Below are positions 11,951 through 23,889 of a DNA stretch of 64,000 nucleotides, piece by piece. The notes beneath the pieces were generated by a model. It did no database searches. It was not told where the DNA came from and saw only the letters and a program-made list of their open reading frames with translations. Each line of letters begins with the position of its first letter. Position 1 is the first letter of the stretch. The position numbers and the translations under genes were made by a program. Source of the stretch: Proteromonas lacertae (lineage: Eukaryota > Sar > Bigyra > Opalinata > Proteromonadidae); contig NGBS01000611.1 in the NCBI GenBank assembly GCA_002245135.1, positions 25,761 through 89,760 on the forward strand. The letters are read 5' to 3'.

Positions 11951-12905
11951 ATGGACAGTTTCACTACTTGGATGGAAGATAATAAAGATAATTTATCAGA
12001 TAAAACAATATTTGATATTTTACTACCAGGAACACACGATTCTGGTATTTTTCTCATATTTTATTAATTTTACACTAGGAGCATATGCTTTGGGTAAAAG
12101 TGTTGGACCAAATGGAGCTGGTTGTGGTATAGCAGGTAAATGCAAAAAGTATCACATTTCAATTAGTGGAACTATGAGGAAATGGTCTCAAGCCCAACCA
12201 AATTGTATATATGAGCAACTAGATGCTGGTATTAGACAATTAGATATTCGAGCATTATGGGATTCACAAGATTGGGTTTTACACCATTGTTTATTAGGTG
12301 ATAAAATATTAAGAGTTCTTGTTGAAGTAAAGAGTTTTATAGAGAAGCATGAATATGAAGTATTACGAATAGATTTTAGTCATACATTTTATTCTGCAGA
12401 AGGTTATAAAAATGAAGAATTATTTGATTTAATAATGAGTTATATTGGTGATTATTGTATTGATAGAGATACAGATCTACATACACTCACATTTGATGAT
12501 ATGTGGAAGACTAATAAGAGGATTTTAGTCACTTTTGATAGTGACAAAGGAATTGATAATTATAACTGTATTTTTAATTTGTCAACTATCGCTGAAGGGT
12601 ATTTTTCTAATAAAGTGAAAGTAGCTGAGATGATTGAACATAATAATATGTTGTTATCTAAGCATAATCCTAAGTTAATGTTGGATTTATCTTGGACATT
12701 GACTCCAAGAGCTGGGAATATTGTGAAAGGTATGTTCCATTGTGGCAAAACGAATTTACTTCAATTAGCATCCAGTGCTGATGAGTATCTTACTGATTGG
12801 TTGAATACTCATAAAAATGAGATGAAAGGAGTTGTTTTGATGGTTGATAACTATGAAAAATGTCCTGATTTAATAACTATGGCTATTCTAATTGCTCAAA
12901 GTTAA
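11951..12905 (+). CDS. PI-PLC X-domain protein 1, no signal peptide
   Basis: Exons are 11951-12044 and 12079-12905 (34-nt intron), giving 306 residues. This is the small, X-domain-only phosphatidylinositol phospholipase C fold (bacterial PI-PLC and PLCXD type), which cleaves PI by general base/acid catalysis with two histidines. The first histidine is in LPGTHDSG, interrupted by the intron, and the second in LHHCLLG; the arginine in LDIRALW is also present. Unlike the other three copies it starts directly with the enzyme domain, so it is probably cytosolic. The intron lies at the same codon as in copy 3 but is absent from copies 2 and 4. Confidence 0.85.
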
Positions 12906-13080
12906 TTTATTATCTTATATATTATCTAAATTTAAATAATATTTAATAATTTGTGTGTATTGGCTTATAAATGCATGAAATGTGTAATATGGACATATTT
13001 GTGATATATTATTCAACAGCTAAATCTATTTATTTTTAAATATTCAAAAAAAGCGCCATTTCAAATTAGATTTGAAATGA

Positions 13081-14835
13081 ATGGGTGTATGATTGATATG
13101 AATATTATTTTTATAGATCAAAGGGCTGCTTAAATTTTTAGAACCATTTGCTAACAGTTGTCACATTCAAAACTATCGTGGCAAACGATTAGCAATAGAT
13201 GGCAATATATGGCTTCATAGAGGGTATATTAACACTGAATATTGTATTATTTTACATAGTGCTTATTCTTGTGCACTTGAATTGGGATCTGGAGCAAAAA
13301 CTACAAAATACACAAATTATGTTATGAAAAAGATAGAAATGTTACAATATTATGGAATAACTCCTGTAATGGTATTCGATGGTAGAACACCAAAGGTCAA
13401 AGATGATGAAGTGCAAAGAAGAGTAGATAAAATGACAGAAGACAAGACACAAGGTCTATTATTATTAGACAAAATTAACCACACTCCTAGTGGTAAAGAT
13501 ACATCAAAACTCAAATCAGAAGCTGTTTCTCATTTTCAAAGATGTATTAGAGTAACACCTGAAATGAAGCAAGAGTTAATATTAGTATTAAAAAAGATGA
13601 AGATACAATATATCGTCTCACCTTATGAATCAGATGCCCAAATGACTTATCTCTGCAAAATTAACTATACTCAAGGTATAATCACTGAGGATAGTGATTT
13701 AATCGTATATTCAGCAGTAATCAATAAGAGTTATCCAATCATAACTAAACTAGCAGATAATGGTGAAGTTGTAGAATATACATTACAATCTATTTTGAAT
13801 GGAAGTAAAACGGATAAATTTTGGAAACAAATGAAAGTGATGAACAATGTAATGTTCATTCAAGGATGTATCATGTCAGGTTGTGATTATTTAAAATCAA
13901 TAGAAGGAATAGGAACTAATAAATCATTCAAATTATTACAGAAATATCACATGTATAGTGATGATGAAAGAATTAAACATATTATAATGGAATTACAAAG
14001 ACAAAGAAAGAAGAATATTCCAGAAAATTATGTGAATGATTTTGAGAAATCGTATAATGCATTTTTTACACATAAAGTGATTGATCCTTTTAAGAATAAA
14101 ATAGTATCTTTGGTATATGATAGTAAAAAAGAAGAAGATAATAATAATAAAACTGTTGAAATAACATCAGATATTGAAGATGATGATGATAATAGTGATA
14201 TTAAAATAGATACAAATATAGTAAATAATATATCATCAGAAACAACTGATAATAATGATAATCAACATCATACCATGTTTAATCCATTTAGTAGTAATAA
14301 ATCAATAAAACCATCATTTACACTAAGGAAATCTCCTATTACCATTCCATCCAATTATAATCAACCATCTCCTATATCATCTACAACTTCATCAACTGAT
14401 GGTAATATAAAGATAGTTACACCAAAGATGAGTGTATTTGATAAATTCAACTCAATTAAGTCGAAATATCAGTGTTTAGCTAATAAAGATAAAGAAACAG
14501 TAAATAATTCTTATACTGCCAATACTTCTACTACTCCTAGTAAGAAAACTGATATAATTTCACCAATTGATATTAAATCTTTGAGTTATTTCAGTCAAAA
14601 GAAGAAATTATATTCTACTAATAGCAATAACAGTTTATTTAATAATTATTTGATGAGGAAAGCAATGAGTTCTCCACTGAAAATAGATATTGATAGTAAA
14701 TCTATGAAAAGAACAATTGGTACAGCCAAATGTATATTAAAAAGAGCGTATTATAATATTTTTATTATCATTATTTATAGAAAGACAGTTCCTGATACTT
14801 CATTCACCAATCAACCACCAAATTCATTATTTTGA
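13081..14835 (+). CDS. EXO1-like XPG/Rad2-family nuclease
   Basis: Exons are 13081-13086, 13117-13223, 13260-14747 and 14781-14835, giving 551 residues. The first exon is just ATGGGT, giving MG before IKGLLKF, the canonical Rad2-family start. Family active-site acids are visible: AIDGN and VFDG in the N region, SPYESDAQ, TEDSDL and SGCDY in the I region. LHRGAYSCA and the SGCDYLKSIEGIG helix-hairpin-helix entry favour EXO1 over FEN1 or XPG. EXO1 is a 5'-3' exonuclease and flap nuclease in mismatch repair and end resection. The C-terminal 280 residues are S/T/N-rich and disordered. The last intron (33 nt, 14748-14780) is a multiple of three without stops, so retention would add 11 residues. 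Confidence 0.85.
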
Positions 14836-15184
14836 TGGGGTGAATTAATAAATTTGTTAAAATATGTTTATTATCAGTATTTTATGTTGGGAGCAGTATA
14901 TTCTGGAGTAATCTCAGTTTATATGTAATTTCGTATATAAATAATGTATGTTGAATTTAATATATGTATGTTGGTGTTTCTATTTTAAAATGGCAGCTAT
15001 TGCTTTTAAAAAAAAGAATTTCAGTATTATTTATGAATTGATATTCACTTCTCAAAGTATGAATATTAGATATTAATATTCTAAATAGTTGCTTCAAATT
15101 TTATTAGATAGTATTGGATTATTTGATTATTCTTTATAAAAAATACATTTCAGATATGTAAACTATATTATTATCAAATGTAAT
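14836..15184. other. Convergent intergenic region
   Basis: These 349 bp separate two convergent genes. I see no open frame with family resemblance, no RNA-gene features and no repeat. It is A+T-rich and presumably holds the 3' ends of both transcripts. Confidence 0.5.
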
Positions 15185-17772
15185 TTACTTGGAATTAGAT
15201 ATTGCTTGTCTTCTTTGTTGAGCTTTCAACACTATTTCTTCATTCTTCTTTTCAGCTGCTTTGTTTGTACTTGTCGAAATCTTTCCATTGTTTTGATCAA
15301 TTATTAAAGGTCTTGTCCAAGCATCTCCAGCTTTTGGTTTTTGATTCTTAAAATCTCTAAAACATTCTACCCATCTCTTCGCTGTTTCTATACTATTTTC
15401 ACCTTCTACTTTCATCACAATCTTTCTCTCTTTATCACCTGCTTCAAATGCTTTGATTGAAGAATCTCGAACTTTCAATACCAATGTAAATTCATTACTT
15501 CCATCTTTATATTCAATTCCATTATAACATTCTAATGGAATACTTTGTTTCTCATCAATATATACTTTGCCATAATAACTAGGAACCATCGAATCATAGA
15601 TTCTCAATACAGCTGGCTCAAAATATAATACACAATATCTTCGCTGCCATTTTCCAACTAATCGATCTCGACCACTCTTTAATAAATAACCTTCCATTAT
15701 TACTTCATAACTAAATGGTTTATAAATATCATCATCACTTATCTCATTTTCTTGTTTTATCTTTTCAATTGGAATTACTGTTTCCATTATCTTTTCACTC
15801 TTTTCTAAATCTTTCTTGTTTGTTTTACTTCCACCACTACTTGATAATGATACTACTAATATTGCTACGATTATTCCGATTATTAATACAGCTCCAATAC
15901 ATATTATTAATATCACCCACCAATATTCTTCTGCCCAAGGTTTGGAATTATCTTCTACAGAAAGTGGTTCATCAGTTGGTTTAGAAGTGAAATAATTATC
16001 AGGATCTTTCTTAATACCTTTATCATTTGCTGATTGAGTTATTGTTGCAACAGCATCTGTGACAACTTTATTTTCAACTACATCCTTTAATGCATTACCA
16101 ATTGGTGTACCTTCTAATTCTGGAGGTATTTCTATAGTTCCATCACTTTTATCACTTGGTCCAATTACTGATAATAAAGCATTACCGAATTGAATTGGAT
16201 CAACAGATCCATCTCCTGAAAAAAGTGATGTCCAATTGAATGGTGCAGGTGTAGCTTCTTCTAACATTCTATTTCTTAGACTATTTCTACCTTCAACGTA
16301 TGTCATTAATACAACAACTTCATTATTTCCTAAATTATTTTCACTTGTCTTATCATCCATGATATATGGACTGTTATTCAAAATTAATTTCAAATTTCTA
16401 ACAAAATCATTCTTAAAAAGTCCAAAATCTTCTTTCTTTATTGTTTCACCTTCTGTTGGCTTAAAAGAAAAAGTTCCTTCTATTTTTGTACAATATTCTC
16501 CTTCATATGTTAACTCACAACATAATCCTTGAGGATCTTCCCTATTTGGTGGTTTACATTCTAAATCATGATTTACTTTAATTGTGTAATTAACATCAAT
16601 TCCGTATTGATTACTATCAACATTAACTTTTACAGGATATAAACCATCTAATTTTTCTTCACCCTTATAATTAATTTGTATGTCATCCCAGTTAAATGTA
16701 TCACTTTTGGTTATTGGTTGTATATCAGTAACATTATCATCTTTTGTAATGTTGTAATTATCAGTAACAACTTTGTTAAAATTCAAAGTAACTGGCGTAT
16801 TTTTATTATCATCTAATTCCTGTTTTGTATAACCAGTAATTGTTGGATATTGTAATTCTAATGTTACATTAAATGGAGTTGATAATTTTACCATAACAGG
16901 AACTGTTGATAAGTATGGATTAATACCAGTAGGCTTATATTCAACAAAATTAATGGTAAAATTTGTTTCTTTACTCTGTCCATCAGCTGAACATTGGATT
17001 GTACATGTAACTGAATCACCATTTGGAGAAATTGTTTTAGGTGTTAAAGTGATATTACCATCCTCACTAAATGTTGGAGTAGTAGTAATACCTTCACAAT
17101 GAAGGTTTGAATATTTTATTTCCTTACTATGGAAATTGTAACTTAATGGTAATAATGTCTTTTCTGTTTCAGAACCATTAATAAATCTGTATGTAGAGTA
17201 TTGATATTGACATTCAAGAGGTTCTGGTGTTGTTCCAGTTACAGTTTCTGTTCCTTGCGGTGTAGTTGCTGCTGGTTCATCTGTCTCACCACTACCACCT
17301 TCTTCTTCTGGAGTTGTTGTTACATCAGGTTTAGTTGTTCCTTCTGCTGTTGTTGCTTCATATTTTGTTGTACCTGTGAATTCTTCATCATCACCATTTG
17401 GTGTTGTTGGACCTGTTGATCCTTCTTCTGATTTTTGAGTTGTTGTTACTTCAGGTGTTGTTTTTACTGAACCTTCACCACTATCATCATCTGATCCAGT
17501 ACCTTCCAATTCTCTTTCTTCATCTAAGTTCATTCGCTTCTTTACTATCAAATCTTCTCCATCATTGTTGGAATTACTATTATTATTATAAGATTCAAAC
17601 TTATACTCATTCATCTTTCCAGATAAACCATCTCTCAATCCGCTTACTAACTTGGTCTTCTTTTCTTTACTTAAATCACTTAAACCACTCACACTCACTA
17701 AGATCAATGCAAATATGCATACTATTAAATTAAACAAACTAATATACCATAGTAAATGTTTAATTTACTCAT
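15185..17772 (-). CDS. Type I single-pass receptor-like protein with cytoplasmic PH domain (copy 1)
   Basis: Exons are 17772-17748 and 17721-15185 (26-nt intron inside the signal peptide), giving 853 residues. The spliced start, MSKLNIYY then VCIFALILVSVSG, is a good signal peptide; the unspliced frame has no ATG. A T/E/P-rich stretch (about 65-170) looks like a mucin-type stalk, followed by a Cys-containing extracellular region. A transmembrane helix lies at about 604-632 (WWVILIICIG...). The cytoplasmic part is a PH domain (about 677-795) with EGYLLK, GKWQRRYCVLY and the closing Trp in AKRWVECF. PH domains bind phosphoinositides or proteins. A paralog at 28475-31409 shares the layout and intron position. 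The extracellular ligand is unknown. Confidence 0.8.
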
Positions 17773-18275
17773 TATTCAATGAAATAGAGAATGAAATTTA
17801 AAATCACTCAACTGCTGTGTAATGATTGGTTTAAATCTTATGAAACGGCTCTTTTCATGTTTCATTCGTTTTACATTATTTCTGTGTAATTTGTATTAAT
17901 TGACTAAATGAATTTAAAAGTCTGAAATATAATAGAAATGACTATTCCAAGTATTAAATACTCTTTATCTTCACTAAATCTCTGATTTTTTCTTGTTTAT
18001 TGTTTAAGTATGTTTTCTAAATCTTCATTACCACAGTGAATATGAAAAATATTCCATTTCATTATATCTTCTTCTAATTCACTATTTTAATCATTTTCAG
18101 TTGTTTTATCATTCCAATCATATCTTCACTAAGAGTTACCTTCATTTAAACTTTCAATCATACTAAATTGAATGGATATATACACTTTTCAATAGAATAA
18201 TATCATCATAAATGGTTTATTTTTGAAATGAAAATACAAGAATGTTTGATAGTAATCAAGCCTAGATTATTAAAA
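17773..18275. other. Divergent intergenic region
   Basis: About 500 bp between the divergent PH-receptor gene and PLC2. It is A+T-rich with no convincing gene or repeat. An ATG at 18228 is in frame with PLC2 but would put 16 residues in front of a proper signal peptide. ATCAAGC at 18255-18261 lies 15 bp before the preferred ATG at 18276, so transcription may begin downstream of 18228. Confidence 0.45.
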
Positions 18276-19321
18276 ATGAAAATTCTCACTATTGTGATAT
18301 TATTTTTACTAATTAATATTGTAAAATGTGAATTAAAGTATGAAAGATGGATGGAAGAGAATAAAGAATATTTGTTAAACAAAACTCTGTTAGATGTGAT
18401 AATTCCAGGAACTCACGATAGTGGAACATACTATTTATCTGACATAATGGCACCTGGTGGATCTGGAAGTGAATTTGATGTATTTTTAGAATTAGCTGAA
18501 ATTCTTCATGCTCCAATTGCTGAAATAATGAGACCATGGAGTGTAACTCAAACAGATAATTTGATAGAACAATTTAAAGCAGGATTTCGACATATTGATT
18601 TAAGAGTTTTATGGGATAGAGGTGAATGGCGAACTCATCATGCTTTAGAAGGTGATAGAATCTATGATATGATAATTGATATAAAGAAATTTATTGAAAG
18701 TCATCCATATGAAGTAATAATTGTTGAATTAGGTCATACTGATTATTCTGAAATTGGTTGGAATAACACAGAATTAATGTATTTAATAAGTGATATCTTA
18801 GGAGATTATATGTTAGAAAATGATTTCAAAGATATATATGATTTAACATTCAAAGAAATGTGGGAAAATAATAAACGATTGATATTTATGTTTGATATAT
18901 TTGATGACACTTTGAATAATAACAAATTCTTTTATTTGAGTAAAATAAGTGAAGGATATTATGCAAATAGTGCCAATGTTAATGATATGATAAATCATAA
19001 TGATTATTTAATATCTGATCGAGTAAATTCATTTTTATTAGAAATATCTTTTACTTTAACAGCTGATGTATATTTATTTATTTATTTATTTATATAATAT
19101 ATTATTAGGGTAATACAATATTTGGTTCAATATTACCCAAACATCCAAAATCATTATTGGAATTATCAAAATATGCGAATAAAGAATTGAAGAAGTGGTT
19201 ATCAAGTCATAAATATGATATATTGGGAAGTATAATAGTAATAGATGATTATGCAAGTTGTGAAGCGTTGGTAGAATATGCAGTAGAAATGTGTAAATTA
19301 CCATTAAATAAAGATAATTAG
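18276..19321 (+). CDS. Secreted PI-PLC X-domain protein 2
   Basis: Exons are 18276-19067 and 19109-19321 (41-nt intron), giving 334 residues. I chose the ATG at 18276 because it gives a signal peptide (MKILTIVILFLLINIVKC) matching copy 3. The catalytic pattern is complete: IPGTHDSG, the IDLRVLW arginine and THHALEG. The protein is probably secreted or acts in the endomembrane system. The intron near the C-terminus has the same position as in copy 3, while the early intron found in copies 1 and 3 is absent. It heads a run of three same-strand PLC genes. Confidence 0.85.
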
Positions 19322-19493
19322 AGTTTTTTATATATAATTAGTTTATAATCTAAAATTTTTATATTAAAATAATTTTATTATGTTTATAGGTTTGAGGATA
19401 AATATTAAATATCAATAATATAATTCAATACAATTAAAAAAAGAATTAAATGTATTTAGGTTTGATTCCTATCAAGCAATCTCATTCTTCAAA

Positions 19494-20557
19494 ATGAAAT
19501 ATGTCGCTTTGTTGTTGTTAATATTATTAGTTAGCAGTGTAAAAAGTGATATAAATTATGAAAGATGGATGGAAGATAATAAGGATTTTATTGCTAATAA
19601 AACACTCTATAATATTGTTTTACCAGGAACTCATGATACAGGTATTATCAAAAAATATATATTTGTATAGGATCATATAGATTTTCTGATAATATTGCTC
19701 CGGGAGGTTCAGGTGCTGAATTTGACGCTTTTATAAAGTTAGCTGAAATATTACACATTCCTATAGCTGATGTAATAAGACCATGGAGTTTAACACAAAC
19801 AGGAAATATAACTCAACAATTATTATCTGGTTTTAGACATTTTGACTTGAGAGCAATATTGGATCATAATAATTGGTATACCTATCATGCATTAGAAGGA
19901 AATTTAATCCATGATATAATAATAGAATTAAAGAACTTCATTACTTCTCATCCTTTTGAAATTGTGTTTGTAGAAGTAGGACATACATATCCATCAGTAA
20001 AAGGATATAATAATACTGAATTATTATATCTAATATCTGATTTAGTAGGTGACTATATGATTAAGAAGGATATGGATAATAATAAGGAGTTATATGATAT
20101 TACACTGAAAGAGATGTGGGAAATGAATAGAAGGTTAATATTTTCATTTGATGAATTTAGTGATACACTTTATAACGATTATTTCTATTATCATACTTCA
20201 ATATGTGAAGGTGTTTATGCTAATACTCCCAAAGTTGATGAAATGATTAAACATAATGATGATATGATTAAAGGAAGAGTGGAAGGGTTTATTATGCAAG
20301 TGTCATATACTTTAACTGCTACTGTATTGTTCATTTATGATATATTGTAGACTGATACGATTTTAAGTTCAATATTACCAAATCATCCAAAGTCAGTGAT
20401 TGATTTAGCGAAAAAAGCTCAGAAAGAGTTGAATAATTGGTTAGCAAAACATAAGACTGATTTATTTGGTAGTATTATAGATGTTGATGATTTTGTGAAT
20501 TGTAAAGCTGTAGTTGATTTTGCGATTGAAATGGCTAAAATACCTTTAAAAGTGTAA
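19494..20557 (+). CDS. Secreted PI-PLC X-domain protein 3
   Basis: Exons are 19494-19641, 19671-20323 and 20351-20557 (introns of 29 and 27 nt), giving 335 residues. A signal peptide is present (MKYVALLLLILLVSSVKS). Catalytic residues are kept: LPGTHDTG, FDLRAIL and TYHALEG. The second histidine remains although the residue before it is Tyr, not His as in the other copies. It is closest to copy 2 (the GGSG loop and PWSLTQT are shared). TCAAGC lies 17 bp upstream of the start. Confidence 0.85.
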
Positions 20558-20666
20558 TAATATGATAGTGTGTGATAAAAATATTGATTGGGCAAAAAAT
20601 AAAAAATAAAAAGGACATGATCTGTCCAAATCCCAATTTTTCTAATTCAATTTCTGTGTGTTCTAT

Positions 20667-21721
20667 ATGAAATTTCGTCAATATTTAATCTGTTTTGTAA
20701 TATATATGATAAATTATTCACTTGAATACAAATATGATAGATGGATAGAAGAATCTAGATCTATTCTCTCAGAAAAGACACTTTTTGATGTAATGCTGCC
20801 TGGTACCCATGATTCAGGAACATATAGTCTTGGTGAAAATATATGTCCAGGTGGTGGTGGAGGTAAAACCAATGAAATCCTCAAAGTCACCAACGCATTG
20901 TTATTACCAGTCCAAAAGATAATGAAGAGATGGTCAATTACACAGAATGGAAATATAACAACTCAACTAAATGCAGGAATGAGATATTTTGATATAAGAG
21001 CATTATGGGATAAGGATCAATGGTATATACATCATGCTCTGGAAGGTGAATATATTCATTCTGTATTTCACCAAATCAAGAACTTTCTAGATATTCATGT
21101 ATGAAATTAAGGAAATATATATATAATTGATTAGAAATATGAAGTTATTTGGATTGATGTAAGTCATACGGATTTTTCAGCTGATGGATATAATAATACA
21201 GAATAATTATACCTAATAACTGATATAATTGGATATTATGCAATACCAACAGAATTGGAGATAAGAGAATTGAAATTCAAAAGAATGTGGAAGAATGATA
21301 TAAGGTTAGTGCTAACATTTGATTTATTTGAAGAAACACTAGAAAATAACAAGTATTTATATAATTATATTATATTAATAATAGATTTTTCTTTGTAAAT
21401 GATCTCGTTGAAGGTGCTTTTGCAAATACGCCATATAAAGAAGAAATGATTATTCATAATACCAATCTATTAGATGAAAGAAGTGAAGGATTAATTTTGC
21501 AGATTAGTTGGACAATTACTCCAGGAATAGAAACAGTGTTGTGTTCAGCATTACCTGGAAGACCTCAGAGTTTGCTTGCACTTGCTGTTGATGCTAATAG
21601 TGAGTTTTTAAAGTGGTTTAATGCAAAAAGGAAGTTATTGAAAGGTACTATTGTTATGGTTGATAATTTTGAACAAGCTGAAAGTTTGGTAAAATCAGCT
21701 ATTTTGATTAGTAGAAGTTAA
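20667..21721 (+). pseudogene. PI-PLC X-domain protein 4, broken by one stop codon
   Basis: Exons are 20667-21098, 21135-21352 and 21385-21721 (introns of 36 and 32 nt). Apart from one codon the reading frame is intact for about 328 residues, with PGTHDSG, DIRALW and HHALEG. At 21204-21206 the frame has TAA where copies 2 and 3 have a leucine (NNTEL). TTA to TAA is a single change, so this is either a recent nonsense mutation, a base-call error or a readthrough site. Translation would stop after 167 residues, keeping both histidines but losing half the barrel. No splice site can remove the stop. Confidence 0.75.
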
Positions 21722-21934
21722 GTAATTTAAGAATATATAATGTAATCAATTTTTTAATGATATTTTTCATTTTTATTCCATTGTAATTTGCTCATTATCA
21801 TTATTTTACATTATGAAAACATAATTTTACTGATATGTTAAAACTGATGAAAAAAAACAAACTGATTCAAGCTTCCATTCAAGCAATTTCTGTTATTCGT
21901 TTTTTAAAAATATCTAAAAAGCCTATCACATTTT

Positions 21935-22334
21935 ATGAAAAATCAAATGGTATAATAGTTCATTTAATTTCTACAGACAACAAGGTCAGGTTTGTCATTA
22001 GCTCCAATTCGATCATCACCCATTCCAAGTTTTGATGCAAGTTATAATGATGATCCGTTATTCAAATGTTCATCGTTAAGTTCATCAATGCCTAAACTAG
22101 CTCCTTTACCTTCATCACAGAGATTTATGCCACTTGTTTATCGTATGATTAGAATAATTTATTTTATTAGCACAAGACAGTGAATTGATGATTCCAGAAG
22201 TTTCAAGCAACAGTCGTAAGTTACAACCTCTAAATGTTCAACATAACAAATTTCCTATGTATAAAAAGCAATCAATTAAGAAAAAGAAGAGTTTACATCC
22301 TTTAGAACCATTGCCATTGCTGTGGAATAAATAG
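21935..22334 (+). CDS. Small basic protein of unknown function
   Basis: Exons are 21935-21949, 21977-22142 and 22171-22334 (introns of 27 and 28 nt), giving 114 residues. The first exon is five codons (MKNQM). The body is S/P-rich (RSSPIPSF, SSLSSSMPKLAPLPSS) and ends in a K-rich stretch and LLWNK. No domain, signal peptide or membrane segment is evident. Support comes from three exons that splice in frame with standard donor and acceptor sites, and from a TCAAGC pair 51-68 bp upstream. Short disordered proteins like this are hard to verify without RNA. Confidence 0.5.
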
Positions 22335-22536
22335 TAGACATTTATTTCTTTTTCATTTTTCGATTTTACGTTTTATATTTAAACAGTTATTTTGTATTTA
22401 TCTTATATAATTTTTTTCGTCAATTCTTATTATATATATTTTATGTTGGGGTTATAATGTTTTAAAACAACAACAACAAATAATAATAATAAAAATAATA
22501 ATCTAAAAAAAATTCTCTGAAAAAAAAGTCATTAAT

Positions 22537-23671
22537 CTAAAGAATTTCATTAATTTTCTTCTTTTGTTCTTCAGTCAATGCTCTAGGATATTGAATCAAC
22601 AATTTAACATGTAAATCACCAAATTCAGAAGGATAATTATGAACAGGCATACCTTCACCCTTCAAATCAATTACTTGGAATGGTTTACTCACTTCATCTT
22701 TATTCTCAACAGTAACACTATGTTGGTCCATATGATGAAATGTCTTTGAAAATCCTAATAATGCTTCTTTCAATGATATTTTCAAATCCATATACAATTC
22801 TTTATCTTGTCTAGTGAATCGATAATGTGGTTTCAATTTTAAATCAAATACAACATCACCAGGAATCATTCCTGGAGTTTGTTTACTGGCTCTCTCAAAC
22901 CTGACTTGATAGTCACTTGGCATACCTTTTTCGATCACCACATCCAATACTTTATCTTCATTAACTACTTTATTACCATGACAGTGTGGACAAGCCTCTT
23001 TGTATGTATTTCCTTTACCACCACATACTGGACAGGTTTGTTGGGTTTGAATAACGAATCCTGGAGCTACTTGTTGATTTACATTAACAACACCTTTTCC
23101 ACCACATTTTTTGCATTTTTTTGTCTCACCACCCTTTGCACCAGTACCTCTACATTTTGGACAGATTACACTTCTATTGATTTTTGATTTCTTTGTAGCT
23201 CCATTATATAGTTCTTCTAAAGTAACTTCCAAGTCTAAATGTGCATCAGCATCTTTTCTTCTTCCTCTACCACCACCTCCTCCAAATCCACCAAAGAATA
23301 AATCCTCTAATGTTGTTGGTCTATTTCTTCGTTGGCCATCTTCTTCTAATCCTTCTTCCCCATCTATATCATATACTGAACGCTTATCTGGATCAGATAA
23401 TATCTATTTAATTAGAATATATTGTGTTATACTTCATAAGCATGAGAAATTTCTTTGAATTTTTCTTCTGCTTCTGCATTTCCCTTATTTTTGTCTGGAT
23501 GATATTGTAAACTAAGTTTTCTAAAAGCTTTCTTTATTTGCTGATCAGTTGCATCTCTTTTAACTCCCAAAACTATAATAAAAGAGTAAAATGCATTTGA
23601 TACTTTCATATAAATCTTTGCCAGCATAAACCGATAGTATTAATAACCAGCAGTAACAAAATGTATTTCAT
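22537..23671 (-). CDS. ER-type DnaJ/Hsp40 co-chaperone (Scj1/ERdj3-like), frame slip in signal peptide
   Basis: Exons are 23671-23604, 23572-23433 and 23403-22537 (introns of 31 and 29 nt), about 375 residues. The J-domain has DLYEILGV, HPDKN and AYEILSDP. A G/F-type linker follows, then four zinc-finger repeats ([32 protein letters not shown]) and a client-binding C-terminal region. A hydrophobic leader ([13 protein letters not shown]) precedes the J-domain, as in ER DnaJ proteins; there is no KDEL-type tail. The leader and J-domain frames differ by one base between about 23614 and 23660. Either the sequence has one extra base (upstream of an AGKDLYEILGV motif typical of ER DnaJs) or a 16-nt GT-AG intron (GTTTATGCTGGCAAAG) lies there. 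Confidence 0.8.
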
Positions 23672-23889
23672 TTTGATCTATAAACAGTAGAATTTGGCTT
23701 ATATAGAAAAAATGAGATATAAAAAAATTCAATAAACAAAAAAGATAATCTATAATACATCATACTTCCTCTAAAAAACAAAAATTGAATTGAAAAAATG
23801 TTTGTCAATGCTCAAGCTTCTCATTATTTAATTTCCATTTTTAACAACCAAAACATATATACAGATAAATAAACATTAAATTACTTAAA

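Noticed and set aside
18228-18275. Upstream in-frame ATG as the start of PLC2
   Set aside because: It would place 16 polar residues before a clear signal peptide; the ATG at 18276 matches copy 3 and lies just after an ATCAAGC element.
21835-22035. A 66-residue protein starting at 21835
   Set aside because: It overlaps the better-supported three-exon gene from 21935 in another frame and includes its first intron.
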